DNA of 64,000 nucleotides from Neofusicoccum parvum (lineage: Eukaryota; Ascomycota; Dothideomycetes; Botryosphaeriales; Botryosphaeriaceae), in contig CP087207.1 in the NCBI GenBank assembly GCA_020912385.1, forward strand, positions 2,294,001-2,358,000. Direction: 5' to 3'. Every line of letters begins with the position of its first letter. Position 1 is the stretch's first letter. Shown in pieces: positions 46,970-57,912 of this stretch. The notes beneath the pieces were generated by a model, which did not search any database, had not been told where the DNA came from, and saw nothing but the letters and a program-made list of their open reading frames with translations. Position numbers and translations under genes: made by a program.

Positions 46970-48383
46970 ATGGCGCCGCAGAACATCCACTGGCGCGACC
47001 TCCAATCCACAGCAAGTAGCGGCAGCTCAAGACGAAGCGGCGGCAGCGAAACCAGCGGCGAGTCGTATCGGTCAAGACGCAGCGCCGCTCCGGCATCGCG
47101 CAATCAACGCCCGTCGCTCGCGCAGCACGAAACCTGGCACGCGCCGACAGAACGCCGCCGCGAGCAGTACTACGACGAGCCCGCCGAGTACTACGAGACC
47201 CGGTCGTCGGTCGACACCTACGCCTCGACGTCAGAAGAGGAGCTGGAAGAAGAGGAAGAGGAAAACGACTACCCGCCCTACGAGGTTCCCGAGTACCGCC
47301 ACGAAGCCTTCCCCACCGACGCCGTCCCGGCCACGCCCAGAGACTTTGCGGAGCTTTTCCCGTCGTCAAGTAGACTGTCCATCCGGCATGACGACGCCAC
47401 CATGGACGGCAACATGAACCTGCGCATCGACACCCAGGTCGAGACGCGGCGCGGCAAGCAGCTGGTGACGCTCTTCCACCTGCGCATGCACGACTTGAAG
47501 AGCCGCGACTTTTCGCTCCGCCGGTACTGTAGGGAGTCGGGTCGCGAGGTTTGCCATGCCATCCGGAAATACCAGAAACCGCCGTCGGAGCGCCCAGCGC
47601 TGCAGCGGTCGTTCAGCAGCGCCATCGCCACCTTCCGCCACAAGCCCGAGCGCAAGAGCTCCGCCACATCTAGTCTCAAGCGCCAAGACTCCGGGTATGG
47701 ATCTCTGGTCGCCGGCGAGGATGAGTCACGCCCCAAGTCAGCAGGCCAGGCGAAGCGAGCGCAGCTGATGCCGACCAACACCATGAAGATGGAGTTCTCC
47801 AACTACGCACACGTCGACATCAAGCGCCGCGGAACCAAGTCAAGTAAGAGATATGAGTTCGAGTACTGGGGAGTGAGTTATTCGTGGAAGCGCATCTCCA
47901 AGCGCGACGGCAATTTCGACGAGGTCTCCTACCACCTGATGCGGAGCGACAGCCCCAATGCACTCGCCCACATCGTCCCGGTGCCCCTGACCAATGCGCA
48001 AGCGCGCGAGGAGGCTGCAAAGGGCGGCTGGATCCCTCCCTGTTCCATGTGGATCAGCGACCAGTCGATAATCGATGGTGGCGCAGACACTGCTGAGTAA
48101 GTGCATCCGTGTCTATTGCCTGCGCGCATGTTCTAACCTGTTCGGCAGCGTGATTGTCTCATCAGGAATCATGGCTCTCGTGGACGACTCCATCAAGAAC
48201 CATTTCCACTCCAAAGAGTCGACGCAGCTCCACATTCCGCTGTCCAGGAACGCGTCGTTCCGGCTGAACATGGACTATGTCGGCCCCAAGCGTCTCATCG
48301 ACGAAGTATTCCACCGCACCGCGCGCGGTAGCACATCGCCGCGGGGACCCACGCCGCTGCGACGGACGTCGATGGAGGCGTGA
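46970..48383 (+). CDS. conserved fungal protein of unknown function
   Basis: Exons 46970-48096 and 48149-48383 (intron GTAAGT, branch TTCTAAC, CGGCAG) encode 453 aa. The N-terminal 150 residues are Ser/Arg- then Glu-rich (TSEEELEEEEEENDYPPYEV, about 89-108). A structured region begins near residue 145 (NMNLRIDTQVETRRGKQLVT, LFHLRMHDLKSRDFSLRRYC) and resumes after a Ser-rich loop (KMEFSNYAHVDIKRRGTKSS, YEFEYWGVSYSWKRI) to the C-terminus (IMALVDDSIKNHF). The beta-rich pattern is reminiscent of a lipid- or membrane-binding fold, but I cannot name it. No signal peptide or membrane helix. Confident as a gene, not in function. Confidence 0.85.
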
Positions 48384-49995
48384 TCGCGGCGGTTTGCACC
48401 GCTTTTCTCGTACAAATTTTTTTTTCTTTTCATAGACCAGTTGCCGGCGAATGGCTAGCCGCGTCACTCAGGGCTGCGCGCGCGCGCCGGGTGTACACCG
48501 CCTCGCGCGAAGCTGCAGGCTTGCGTCCGCTTCCGCTTCAAGAGTTGCGGTTTTTTTTGTAATCAGCATCACCAGGTAGGGTTTTGGGCAGGGCTTCGGT
48601 TGCATAGCGGTGAGGCAAGGGCTTTTCCACGGATTGTTTGCTCTCGGTTTGTCCGCTGTTGGGCGGTGGTGATTGGCATGTTTTTGGAATTGCTTCTTCG
48701 CGGAATCGGGGCCGGCAACCTTGGAAGGGCAGCAAAGACGGGACGGAAAGGATCACGCTGCAAAATCATGACTGGCGTCCGGGACGGGATCTCCCTTTTG
48801 TATTCCCACGGGCCGCACGACCATCGTATGAATGAATGAATCAAGACTCACAGCGCCTTCACCGCCGCAGAAAGAAGAAGAAAAGGTTTGCACCACGCCG
48901 CGCTGTGCGTCCGGGCCCGCGGCCGCGGCTGGCGGGCGCCGCATGCGTGTATATGGCTCACCGTCCGTCCGTCCCGCGGATTCCCGAGCGGGATGCCCGT
49001 CACGCCATGCGGGCGAGGGCGTCGGTGCGACGGGGCCAGCAGCTCGACGTAGGTACCCGCGAGGCCGTGGGGCAGGCGGTCGGCCCACGGCCTCAGGCGT
49101 CGTGCGGCTCCCACGCGCGAGGAGGGTGTCGCCGTCGCAGCCGGCGGGCGGCGGGCGGCGGCGGGCTGCGGGCGCTGCTGGCTGCTGGCTGCTGGCTGCT
49201 GGCCGCTGGCTGCTGGCGCTGCTGCCGGCGGCGGTGCTGCTGCTGCTGCTGCTGGCGCGCGTCGCCTGCGACCCGAGCAAACGGCAGCTTGATCTTTTTT
49301 TGCAGCGCTGCGGGACATTGCCCACGTCGATCACGGCCCAGGGCTTAGCGCTGTCGCGAGAAGACACGTCGCGGGCCGGCCAGCTCACACTCGCAGCGTC
49401 CTGTCTTGGGCTTGGGGCCGGCTGCTCCGCTTCGCTCTGCTCCCGCCGCTCCTTGCTGGGCCACGCTAGGAGCGTCGCTTGGGGTGCGCTGGTGCTGGCG
49501 GTGCTGCCCGCTGATGCGCGCCTGCAGCAGCTGCGCTGGCATCCGCAGGCAGGCAGGCGATGCCCTCTGCGACTCTCGCGGCCCGATCCACCAGTCGCCC
49601 GCCATGCCGGGTCCGGCGCGCACCTGGGCCCCTTCCAAATCACGGCGAGGGAATGGCAAGAGCGCAACTGCTGCAGCGCGGCTCAATAGTTGGATACCAA
49701 ACGGCCAAGTCAACTGTTGAACCACACCGTCTCACGGCCCCCCTGCCCCGAACGGCTCCCTACTGCTGCTGAGCGCGCTCTACACTCGCGCCGACGCTGG
49801 GTGCCCGGGATATAAGAATGACGCCCACGCCAGACCACCACGCCAGAGCACACATCACACTCTGCGGTGAACAACACATCGCAACCCCGACCGGCAGACC
49901 GCTCCTTCGTCCCCTGCTGCAAAACAGACTTCTACCCAGCGTCCAGCTAGTCGCCCACCTTCCCCACAACCACCAAGTCTCCTCCCATCACCACA
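48384..49995. other. intergenic, no gene seen
   Basis: GC-rich spacer with simple repeats (CTGCTGGCTGCTGG type near 49.17-49.26 kb). Long overlapping frames are composition artefacts. The final 200 bp are A/C-rich and look like the leader of the dsRNA-binding gene. Confidence 0.35.
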
Positions 49996-50681
49996 ATGGC
50001 CAGCCGTCCCAACTCGTGGCAGGAGAAGCTGCAGGGTAAGTGGCGCGCCAGCCGCCCAACGCCAACCATCCCACCGTGCCGCTGCCCACCGCTGACTCAC
50101 CGCCCCCAGACTACTGCAGAGCCATCTCCTACCCGCCGCCCGTCTACAAGGAGTTCTCTGACCGGCGAGGTGAGTGTGGGCGTCGCATTCGCCGCCGGCC
50201 CTGGTGCCAATGCATGAAAATCTCCTCCCGCCTGCCCACGCACCCCGTCCGCTTTTTTCGTTGCCGCTGCCCGCCTTGCTGCTGGGGACCATACCCTCTT
50301 CCCGCCGCACTGGTTACCCCCTTGCTTCCCCGGATCAGCGAGAGAGCGCCATCGACGCATCATCATCTTTCCCGAAACAGCCGAAACCGGCAATCATCCA
50401 ATATCAACCCCCCAAAATGCTCACCTGCCCGCCCCGACCCCTCCACACCGCATTTTCGCTCCTTCGCCGCTCGCCGCATCGTGAGACCTGCCTGTAGAGC
50501 ATTGACGCTGACACTCGTCTTCCCAGGAGGCCGCACCGCCTGGTCAAGCAGCGTCCACATCGGCAACATCAGCGTGCCGGCGCGCTTCTGGTACGACGGC
50601 CAGTACGTCGACAAGGCCAAGGAGGACGCCGCCGAGGTGGCCATGCAGAGACTGTGCGGTGGTCCGCAGCAGCGCTGGTGA
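49996..50681 (+). CDS. 84-aa protein consisting of one dsRNA-binding motif
   Basis: Three exons, 49996-50035, 50110-50169 and 50527-50681, join in phase (G|AC and G|GA codons) across introns of 74 and 357 nt, all with GT...CAG ends. The product begins MASRPNSWQEKLQDYCRAIS (helix 1), continues with PPPVYKEFSDRRGGRTAWSS and the strand SVHIGNISVPARFWYDGQYV, and ends with the KAKEDAAEVAMQRLCG helix. This is the alpha-beta-beta-beta-alpha layout of a double-stranded-RNA-binding motif, including the conserved AK.DAA..A..L helix. Nothing else is encoded, so it is a stand-alone dsRBM. It might act as an RNA-silencing or editing accessory; that is inference. The second intron is long for this genome. 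Confidence 0.75.
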
Positions 50682-52924
50682 GCAACCACTGTCCGCCTTC
50701 CCCGCCTCCCTGTTCTGCACCTCTTATCTTTTGTGCCCCTCGCATGCGCACGACGAGAGCGGCATGACTGACCGCCCCGCGCAGATTGCTCTTCTCGCCA
50801 AACCTTGCTCTCTGTCTGCGTGTTTCTGCGCATCACTCGAATCGCCAAATTTTTTGATACCACTTCTGCCGCGCGTTGCGAGAAAACACACCAAAAGTTG
50901 CCACCTCACCACCAACCACCACGCTCGGCCGCGGCCTAGATGGAGAAAAAGCTCAAGCTGTTACGTTGACGCGATGGATGTCGGAGTTGTTGTCGTCGTG
51001 GGTCGGAGCACCACTGTTAGGAACATTGTCACCACTACATCGATTCTCTTAGCCGTTCCTCACCAGCCTTTGCCCTTCCCCTTCACCATTTCCTAGCTGC
51101 CCTTCTTCCACTCCTTCCGACCCTGCCAGCGGATTTGGGTACACCCACCTTTTGACTCACACTTTTTGATGATCGCGTCTCTTTTGCCCTCGACTGTATT
51201 TCCTTGATTTGCAATGACTTTCTTCGACATTGGAATTGGGGTTCATGGGGTTATTGGGAAGGGAGGAGGTTTATGAACATGATTTCTTGGATATTGGCGT
51301 AGGAGAACAACGCTCTCAGTGACGGACTTTTTTTTTTCATTTCATCATCATTTTTTCCACGGGAGCGAGGGGTTCTTCGGGCGCAAACAAACCAACAAAC
51401 CATTTTGAAGGAACTTCACCTTTTTGTTTTCTCCTTTTAACTACCGACATCTTCTCAAACATGTCTTTTTGTACGCTAAGCTATCTTACGCGAGAGAACA
51501 CCACCATTCTAAACGATGCCAGCTCCTCCAGTCGTGGAGGAGCTGTTGCTCTTTCCCCAGCAAATGCTTCCGCGTTGTTCGTCCGCCGCCAGTGCTCAGG
51601 TTTCTGCCAACGTATGTCCCACCAATTCTTTTCCCGCCGTGTCCTCACCGCCGGAACTCACCCGCACCGTCCCCCTCGCGATCAGCGGGCGCAGAGCCTC
51701 TCACCGCTTGCCCACAATTATCGTTTGTTGTCTCCTCGCCGCCACGGTCCGCTCGTCGTCGGCTACCTGCATGCCCGCACCTCAGGCCGTAGCCCTACGC
51801 CAGCGCCGCCTGCTGCACGATCCGTTCCCCTTTGTGACCTGACGTGCAGGTAGCACACCAGGGGGCGGGCGCGTCGCGTCGCGTCGCGTCCGGCCCAGAT
51901 CGGTACGCGACGTGGGCGGGTGGGGAGATGTATGTGCGTGCGTACGTACGTGGTGAGTGTGTGCGTGTCATGGGGCGCGCGTAGGGCTGACGGGGCTGGG
52001 GCCTCCGCGAAGGCAAGTGGGAGGTGTTGTGGTGCGAGCGAGCGAGCGAGCGAGTGAGGACGAACGAAATGCGATGTCTGTTTTTTTCTTTTCTCGTCAA
52101 AAGTCAATATCGCCTCCGCGAATCGCACCTGCTCCAGGGACTCTCAATCCCCCCGTCCCCGATGGGACCTTGGCGAATCGTGGAAGTTCGACCGCGGGTG
52201 GTCCCTCGTTGGCCCAGACGCGCCTTCCTTCCGCTGTCGTGGAGAGTGAGGGCGTCTGCAGCAGCGACCGATTGCGAGCCGTCGCTTCTTTTTTCGTCTC
52301 TTTCGACTCCTAGGCCTGGGAACTTGGCCAATGTCTTCCGACGCGTCTGTCGTATCCGCGGGGACAAAAAACCTGTCGTCGAAACAAGACATGGGAGAGT
52401 GAGGGAACATCCTTGGCCAGCGATGACGCTCCACTTCCCCAAACGGCGCGGGAGGACATCACAACGCCGTTGCTTTTTTTTCGGTTCTCTCGAAGGGGAG
52501 TGGCGGTGTCGCGGCAGCCTATGGTGTGGGAAGCGTATAGCGTATGACATGGCATCACTCGCGGGTCGGCGGTCGAGATGGTGGACGATCTCGAGAGAGG
52601 GAAAAAAAAATTCAAGTTACCAGCCAACAGCCTGGCCAGACTGCCGGGTATGGGTGCCAATCGGTCTGTGCTTCGCGTTTCCTCTCTCGCTGTCGGCCTC
52701 TGCTGCTGCTCGCTCGTTCTGGGCCTGGCGCTTCCCGCTTGTGGGTGGTGGCCCTGCAACGGCCGAGCGGCACGACCCGAGCCGAGCGAGTCAAAGGCCC
52801 CGGTCGCCTTCCGCCGTCCCCTCTCTCCACCTTCGCTGGCGCGACACGCCAACTCAACACCTCCCTGACCACCTCACCACGCGACTGGAGTGAAACACTT
52901 TTTTTTCCGTGGCAGTGCGGTGGT

Positions 52925-52960
<36 letters not shown>

Positions 52961-53449
52961 ACACCGCTCGTCTGAGGCGCCGGTCATGCCACCGTGGGTG
53001 CTCGTTCCCGAGGCGTCGGGATTGCCGGGGGCGCGGCGGCAGTTGGCGGCCGGGTGCGAGCGCCGTGCCATGACCGGCAATTCCGCGCTCGGAGCCAGCT
53101 TTCTCTCGCGTGCATGCTCTTTGTCGTCACTCATCGCTGTTGGGACGCGGGATCTCGACGTGTAGGTTTTCGCGACTTTGGGTTGTCTTTTCTTCTTCGA
53201 GCCGCGGCTGCCAGTGCTGCAACACCTCTCATACGGGGCCGCTTCAGACGTGCATATTGCAACTGCCCACGTGCGAACTTGCTGCACTGCTCTCCAAGTG
53301 AGAATGACGATACAATCGAGTAATTGTCTCGAGACATCTTCGGTCTCTTTCTTCCTCGAAGTTCCGCGCAAGGCGGACGCGTCGACGAAAAAAAAATTGT
53401 TGAGTTTGCGGAGAGACGTACTCCACATGGTACCAAATAATCTTCAAGG
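50682..53449. other. intergenic, no gene seen
   Basis: T-rich 3' region to 51.5 kb, then GC-rich spacer with microsatellites: GCGTC units near 51868-51888, GCGTACGTACGT near 51933-51953, GAGC units at 52036-52053 and a CTG run at 52929-52960. Frames on both strands lack domains. Confidence 0.4.
52929..52960. repeat. CTG/CAG microsatellite
   Basis: About ten to eleven perfect CTG triplets. Any reading as poly-Leu, poly-Ala or poly-Gln in surrounding frames is an artefact of the repeat. Confidence 0.85.
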
Positions 53450-54620
53450 CCCCAGTCCACAAGTTCACGCGAGCCCACAGCCCACAGCACATATTCGCAC
53501 GCCCAAAACCCCCATGATCCCCACAGTAGATGACGAGGCAGCAAAGCCTCATGATGCGCGGTCCCCAGCCCTCCGCGCTACACCCCATCCACCCCGACCG
53601 TTTGGTGAGGTCGTCGTCACCCCCAAGAAGAACACTGAAGACCTCAAGGACTCCAAACCCGCAAACAGCGAGTAAGACCATTTCGGTCAAATCCCAAGCC
53701 CGAGAGCTACCCACCCGCCCCGACCGTCTAGGATCGTCGTCATCCCGACCAGTCACTAAGGCAGATTGTCTTGAAACCAGTACCCCACTGAGGAGGCTCC
53801 AATCTGCAAACCCACAAGCCCCAGTGTGAATCCCCAGCTCTATGTGCTGGACCCAAGCCCACCCCGACCGTTTCACAAAGATTAAAAGGGTCGTCGTCAC
53901 CCGATACGTTACTTCAATGAGCTTTGAGTGTTCCAGCCCCAACAGGGAATGGAACTCTCGACAAAGTCCCCCAGAGCCCCACAGCGGAAGTCCGCACGTC
54001 ACTCCGCACTACACCCCATCCACCCCGACCGTTGTTTTGAGGGTCGTCGTCACCCATGGTCGAACAGTCGCTAGATATGATGGTGCTGGCTCCCCAGTTC
54101 CCACGGTGGAGATTGAGCTACTGAAATCTCCACCAAGCCGGCCACCCACAAAAGCCCCCTGAGCCCCACAGAGAAGGTTCGCCACTCCGCACTGCTCCCA
54201 CCCACCCCGACCGTTCCACAAGTGTTCTCAGGGTCGTCGTCACCCCAGATAGCTATTACAGCAATATTTCTCGTCTCGAAGCCCACAGAGCGAAGCAAAG
54301 AGCCCACAGAGCGAAGCAAAGAAAGTCCCTCGAAGCCCACTGAAATCCCCAGAACCCACGATGACCGCGACTTCACTAAATCCACGGGCTACCGCAGTGT
54401 GCAAGTCCGCTTTGGTCAAGAGCGAAACGGTGGCTGCGAAGAGACCTCTCGGTCATCCGCACACACGCCTCGAGTCGGTAGAGTTTGGTACCGCAGTATG
54501 CAGGCCCGCTCACCTGGTTGTGGTGAGCAGAACTGGAGGTGGCGACACCCTGTCGTCCAGTAGTTGGAGTTGTGCCCGCCCCACCCCGACCGTTGAGGGT
54601 CGTCGTCACCCTGTGCCTTT
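53450..54620. repeat. array of diverged repeats with core CACCCCGACCGTT...GGTCGTCGTCACCC
   Basis: Six copies of a two-part core (CACCCCGACCGTT, then 3-18 variable bases, then GGTCGTCGTCACCC) lie at 53587-53623, 53714-53747, 53859-53902, 54019-54056, 54201-54246 and 54580-54611. Spacings between cores are 123, 157, 153, 190 and 366 bp. Some copies share further flanks: the first and fourth share CTACACCCCATCC, the fourth and fifth ACTCCGCACT. A 22-bp pair beginning TACCGCAGT (54390-54411 and 54489-54510) lies in the large gap. No frame stays open through all units on either strand. Origin and role unknown. Confidence 0.7.
54280..54321 (+). repeat. perfect tandem duplication of 21 bp
   Basis: A 21-bp unit starting AGCCCACAGAGCG occurs twice head to tail at 54280-54300 and 54301-54321 without mismatch, inside the larger diverged array. 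It looks like a recent slippage event. Confidence 0.85.
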
Positions 54621-54794
54621 TGGAGGCAGGTAAAGTGAGTAGTCGAGGAAGGGGACAGAGTGAAAGTACAAGGTGAGTTGAGGTAGGAACTCGGGTGAAG
54701 TGAGACGGGATTGGGGGCGGAGGAAGTAAAGACTCAGAGGACGAGTTGACAAAGAGACTTGAAGAAAAGCTTGAGGGGACGAGAGAAGGGAAGC

Positions 54795-55110
54795 TCAAGT
54801 GAAGAGACAAGAATATGAGAGAAACCCAAGTGAGAGGATGCCTTGTTGGTGTTGAGCAGATACTGAGGTTGTCGTGGGAGCAGCCGAGTTGGGGACAGAA
54901 GGGTCGGTGCTTGGTGAGCGTGAAGAGGTTCTGTGACTGATGTTAGTAAGAAGTGAGGGTGAAAGAAAGGTAAAAAGGCATGGACGAGGACGGGCACTGG
55001 TTACCAGGTCATCCTCTTGGAATGTCGATGGGTGGGTCTCAGAGATTAAACTGAGAAGATGTGGAGGTAAGAAGAAGCTTGGTCGGTCGAAGAAAGCACT
55101 GCTTATATAG
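54795..55110 (-). other. candidate minus-strand transcription unit (TATA box plus short spliced frame)
   Basis: CTATATAAGC on the minus strand (55110-55101) is a good TATA box and is followed by pyrimidine-rich DNA as at fungal starts. Downstream, ATG at 55012 with an intron 55004-54937 (GTAACC, branch TACTAAC, ACATCAG) gives a 49-aa frame ending at 54795 (MTCHRTSSRSPSTDPSVPNS at its start). The protein is Ser/Thr-rich with no domain. Beyond it the strand stays C/T-rich into the repeat array. This could be a small gene, a non-coding RNA or a broken promoter. Confidence 0.3.
55101..55110 (-). promoter_or_regulatory. TATA box, minus strand
   Basis: CTATATAAGC read on the minus strand, followed by a C/T-rich tract. 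No other gene of this strand starts nearby, so it supports the candidate unit at 54795-55110. Confidence 0.45.
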
Positions 55111-55392
55111 ATGGGGGAGGGGCATGAGCCGAAGCCGAAGATAGCCCGTGGGGCTGTCAGCTGCGGGTGGTGACGGAAATCTGGGCGGATTTGCGCCTGC
55201 ACACGTGATGGCCCGATGGGGCTCCTTCAGAGGTTTAAAAAATGGACCTTTTCATCAGCGCAACGAGACCGAACAATTACCACGAATGCTCCAAAGACTC
55301 CCCCATCGCCGGCGATAAATGATATCACCCTTAGCGAATCCTCCTGTTGTTTCTCTTATTTATTTTACACAAATTTGTGCTCTTCATCGTAC

Positions 55393-55837
55393 ATCCCTAT
55401 CAGGGCTCTGAATTGGCAAGCACAGACAAGCCAAGCGGGTCTCAAACCCCGCTTGCCAAGCAGAGGCCTCAATAGGCGATTGATTGATCAAGCACTATTT
55501 TCAGGCCCGCTTGGCAAGCATGTGCAATATGCGTTCCATTTCCGCTTGATTCCCTATTTAGGTTTAGCGCGGTCTAATTACGGCTATATAAGCGAAATAC
55601 TCCTCTAGCTACGGATTTATATTAAAATTCTAACGTAACGTATACGACTATTCTAGCCAAGCGGGCTTAATATTTACTATTATATACCTCCTATTAGCTA
55701 GAATTACTTAAAATAAAGACTCTTTACTACCGCTTGGTGCCCGCTTAGCAAGCTAAGCGCTTGGTTGCTTACTAACCACCAAGCGGGCTTCAAAGCCCGC
55801 TTGAATCCGCTTGCCAATTCAGAGCCCTGATCCCTAT
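55393..55837. repeat. 8-bp target-site duplication flanking the MITE
   Basis: ATCCCTAT at 55393-55400 and again at 55830-55837, identical, directly abutting the terminal inverted repeats. Confidence 0.93.
55401..55829. mobile_element. non-autonomous hAT MITE, 429 bp
   Basis: Both ends carry a perfect 21-bp terminal inverted repeat starting CAGGGCTCTGAATTGG (55401-55421 and 55809-55829). It is flanked by an exact 8-bp duplication ATCCCTAT (55393-55400 and 55830-55837). The 8-bp duplication and CAGGG start are hAT hallmarks. The inside is AT-rich with repeated CAAGCGGG/CCCGCTTG motifs, including 24-nt palindromes near each end (55432-55455 and 55780-55803), which could be transposase-binding sites. 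No frame for a transposase exists, so it depends on one elsewhere. Perfect ends and duplication imply recent insertion. Confidence 0.93.
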
Positions 55838-55846
55838 ACCAAGTCT

Positions 55847-56989
55847 CTACAGATCTGGAGACTGCCTCGAATCTTGTAGCGGAGGATCCGAGCCTGCACG
55901 CTCAATCGGAGATGCCGAATTGATCTTCTTACTCTCTTCGAGCTCTTGAGGTTCCTCTCGAGCCTCCAACTCACACCTGTTTCGATCATCGTCTATCTCG
56001 TGTCGGGGTGGATCGCCATCAAGTTCCGCCACCACCATATTAGCGCGGGACGCTCTCTCATATTCATTTCGCCGTCTTTTCCGTCTCCTCCGCACCCTTC
56101 GTTGCCAAAGGATCAGTGAAACAATAATGGCGGCAAGGATAGCTACGCCAATTCCGACACCGACACCAAGACCGATAAGCTCAGAGCGGTTGCTGGAAGA
56201 TGACGCAGCTTGCGATACTGCGGAAGGTTTTGCACTCGTGTTCGCAGTCGGACGGGACGTCTGTGACGCTATGGAGCTGGGCGAGTGCGGTGAGGCTGGA
56301 GTCGTCGAGGAAGCTGTGTTGACGGTTTCCATCGAAACACTTGTCTCTGGTGGAAACCCGGGAAACAAAAGGAGCTCTGAGAACTTCCATTTCACATTGA
56401 TGGGTTGTGCCCACATGGTGACATTGCCAGTGATGGCGGTTTCATCTCCATCTACTGCAGATACTGTAGTTGTGCTTCCAGATTTGAGATTGGATATGCA
56501 AGCGGTGGATATGACTGGCCTCTCAAGGCCTGTCTCGGTAGTCATGGTGTATAGACCCATTAGATCGAATCCTCTTTCCCAATATCAGCCCCAGAATTTG
56601 AAATCGGAGTGGTTCACTTACGCTTGACAACATATCGCAAGAGTCTCGGTAACTTTCGAGCTCACTTCGATATCCACGGACAATCCAATCGTGTATCCAC
56701 TTGGGCAAGCGCCTGGACTGAATACTTGGGAGTTCCACAGCTTACCATATCCTGAATATCCGGACGGGAAGCAGGCATAATCCGATTGTTGCAGGTTCGA
56801 GTTGGCATTTTGAAGAAGCAGCCCACCACGAATACTGTTTGATGATTCACCCTCAAACGTCCAATGATATACACATGACTTTGGAGGGGTGAATATTGAA
56901 GGAAGAGGTATCGTGGCGGAAAATTGTGGGGTATAAGAAACACCAATAGGTGAATAGATGACGATTTCTATACGGTGTGTGGAAGCCAT
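55847..56989 (-). CDS. single-pass membrane protein of a fungal cell-surface type, function unknown
   Basis: Exons 56989-56622 and 56573-55847 (GTAAGT...GGAAAG intron) give 364 aa. The N-terminal 150 residues are Cys-containing and extracellular-like (SDYACFPSGYSGYG, GACPSGYTIG, ICCQAGFDL), then a second extracellular part (ISNLKSGSTTTVSA, GNVTMWAQPINVKW). A Ser/Thr/Pro-rich stalk and one membrane helix follow (IGLGVGVGIGVAILAAIIVS), then a basic stop-transfer RRVRRRRKRRR and a Glu/Asp-rich tail. This stalk-TM-tail plan matches many fungal wall-sensor-like proteins. No obvious signal peptide follows the chosen ATG; a start at 57088 would add 33 residues but no clear signal either. The MITE sits just downstream of the stop. 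Confidence 0.72.
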
Positions 56990-57912
56990 TTCATGAAACA
57001 AGGGTGCTTTCCGTCTCCAGATTTTTGCTTTGATAAGGAAAGGTAAAATTGGAGGATGTAGATGATCATAGGAGAGGGGCGTGGTCAACTCTCTCTAGTG
57101 ATATGTAATAGGCGCTGATGTAAGGCTGCGTTGTATTGCCACACCTTGTATCACGTAGCATCACACTGTCTCATTAAGTCAATGGGTCTATATGATCCAC
57201 AACGCTATTTGTTCTCCCAGAATAGTCCGGCCACCAGGAGCGCGGTAGCTTGGGTTTTCTACACGTACGAGCAAGGCCGTGTTCAGTTTGTTCTTCCCGC
57301 CCCGTTCTCTTCCTCTCAATCTTTGTTTTACCCATATGCATAGAGAGACTTCTTCTAGACATATTAAGGTCAGACATGTATGATATTATGAAGTTATTTC
57401 AACCGGTGTTAATAAAATGCCTTTAGGGTTTAGAGCAGTTACTCCACGATTAGGCGGGAACGCTTAGGACTGGAAAGAGACCAGTAGAACCGTTACCCAG
57501 GGTGGTGCTGGTACTTACTTCTCTGGTACCACAACCAGGCTCCCGCAGCTCGAGGGAAGGCTGAAACGAGCAGGTCCAAATAAAGCGAGTACAAGGAAGA
57601 ATTTGGAAAACCGTGCAGGCAGTGGGGCACACGCAGGTCAAGGCACACCAGAGCGGAAGGTGACCTCTCGGCATGCCCGCGACCACGGCGACCGACCGAG
57701 ATAGCCAGCTTGGCGTAGACGCTATTGCGTTGCGGCGACGAGGTCGAGCAGCCAGCCAGCCGACCTTCCGCAGTCGGGGGGGCACGCAACCACCGCCGCC
57801 GACGACGTCATGGCCCGCGTCCGCCGCCGAACAGCATAAACCGCGCCGCGCCCTCGCTCGCCCACGCCCACCACGCGCTCTGCACCGCTCCTCACGCCGC
57901 CTCAATCCCGCC
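56990..57912. other. intergenic, no gene seen
   Basis: Upstream regions of two divergent genes. The left half is AT-richer; the right half becomes GC-rich near the CoA-binding gene. Only short unsupported frames. Confidence 0.35.

Noticed and set aside
48832..49689. 285-codon frame rich in Ala/Leu/Arg
   Set aside because: Built on CTG/GGCTG simple repeats with equal-length frames on the other strand; no domain.
53244..54002. 252-codon minus-strand frame through the repeat array
   Set aside because: It covers only part of the array, starts and ends without gene signals, and other units break the frame.
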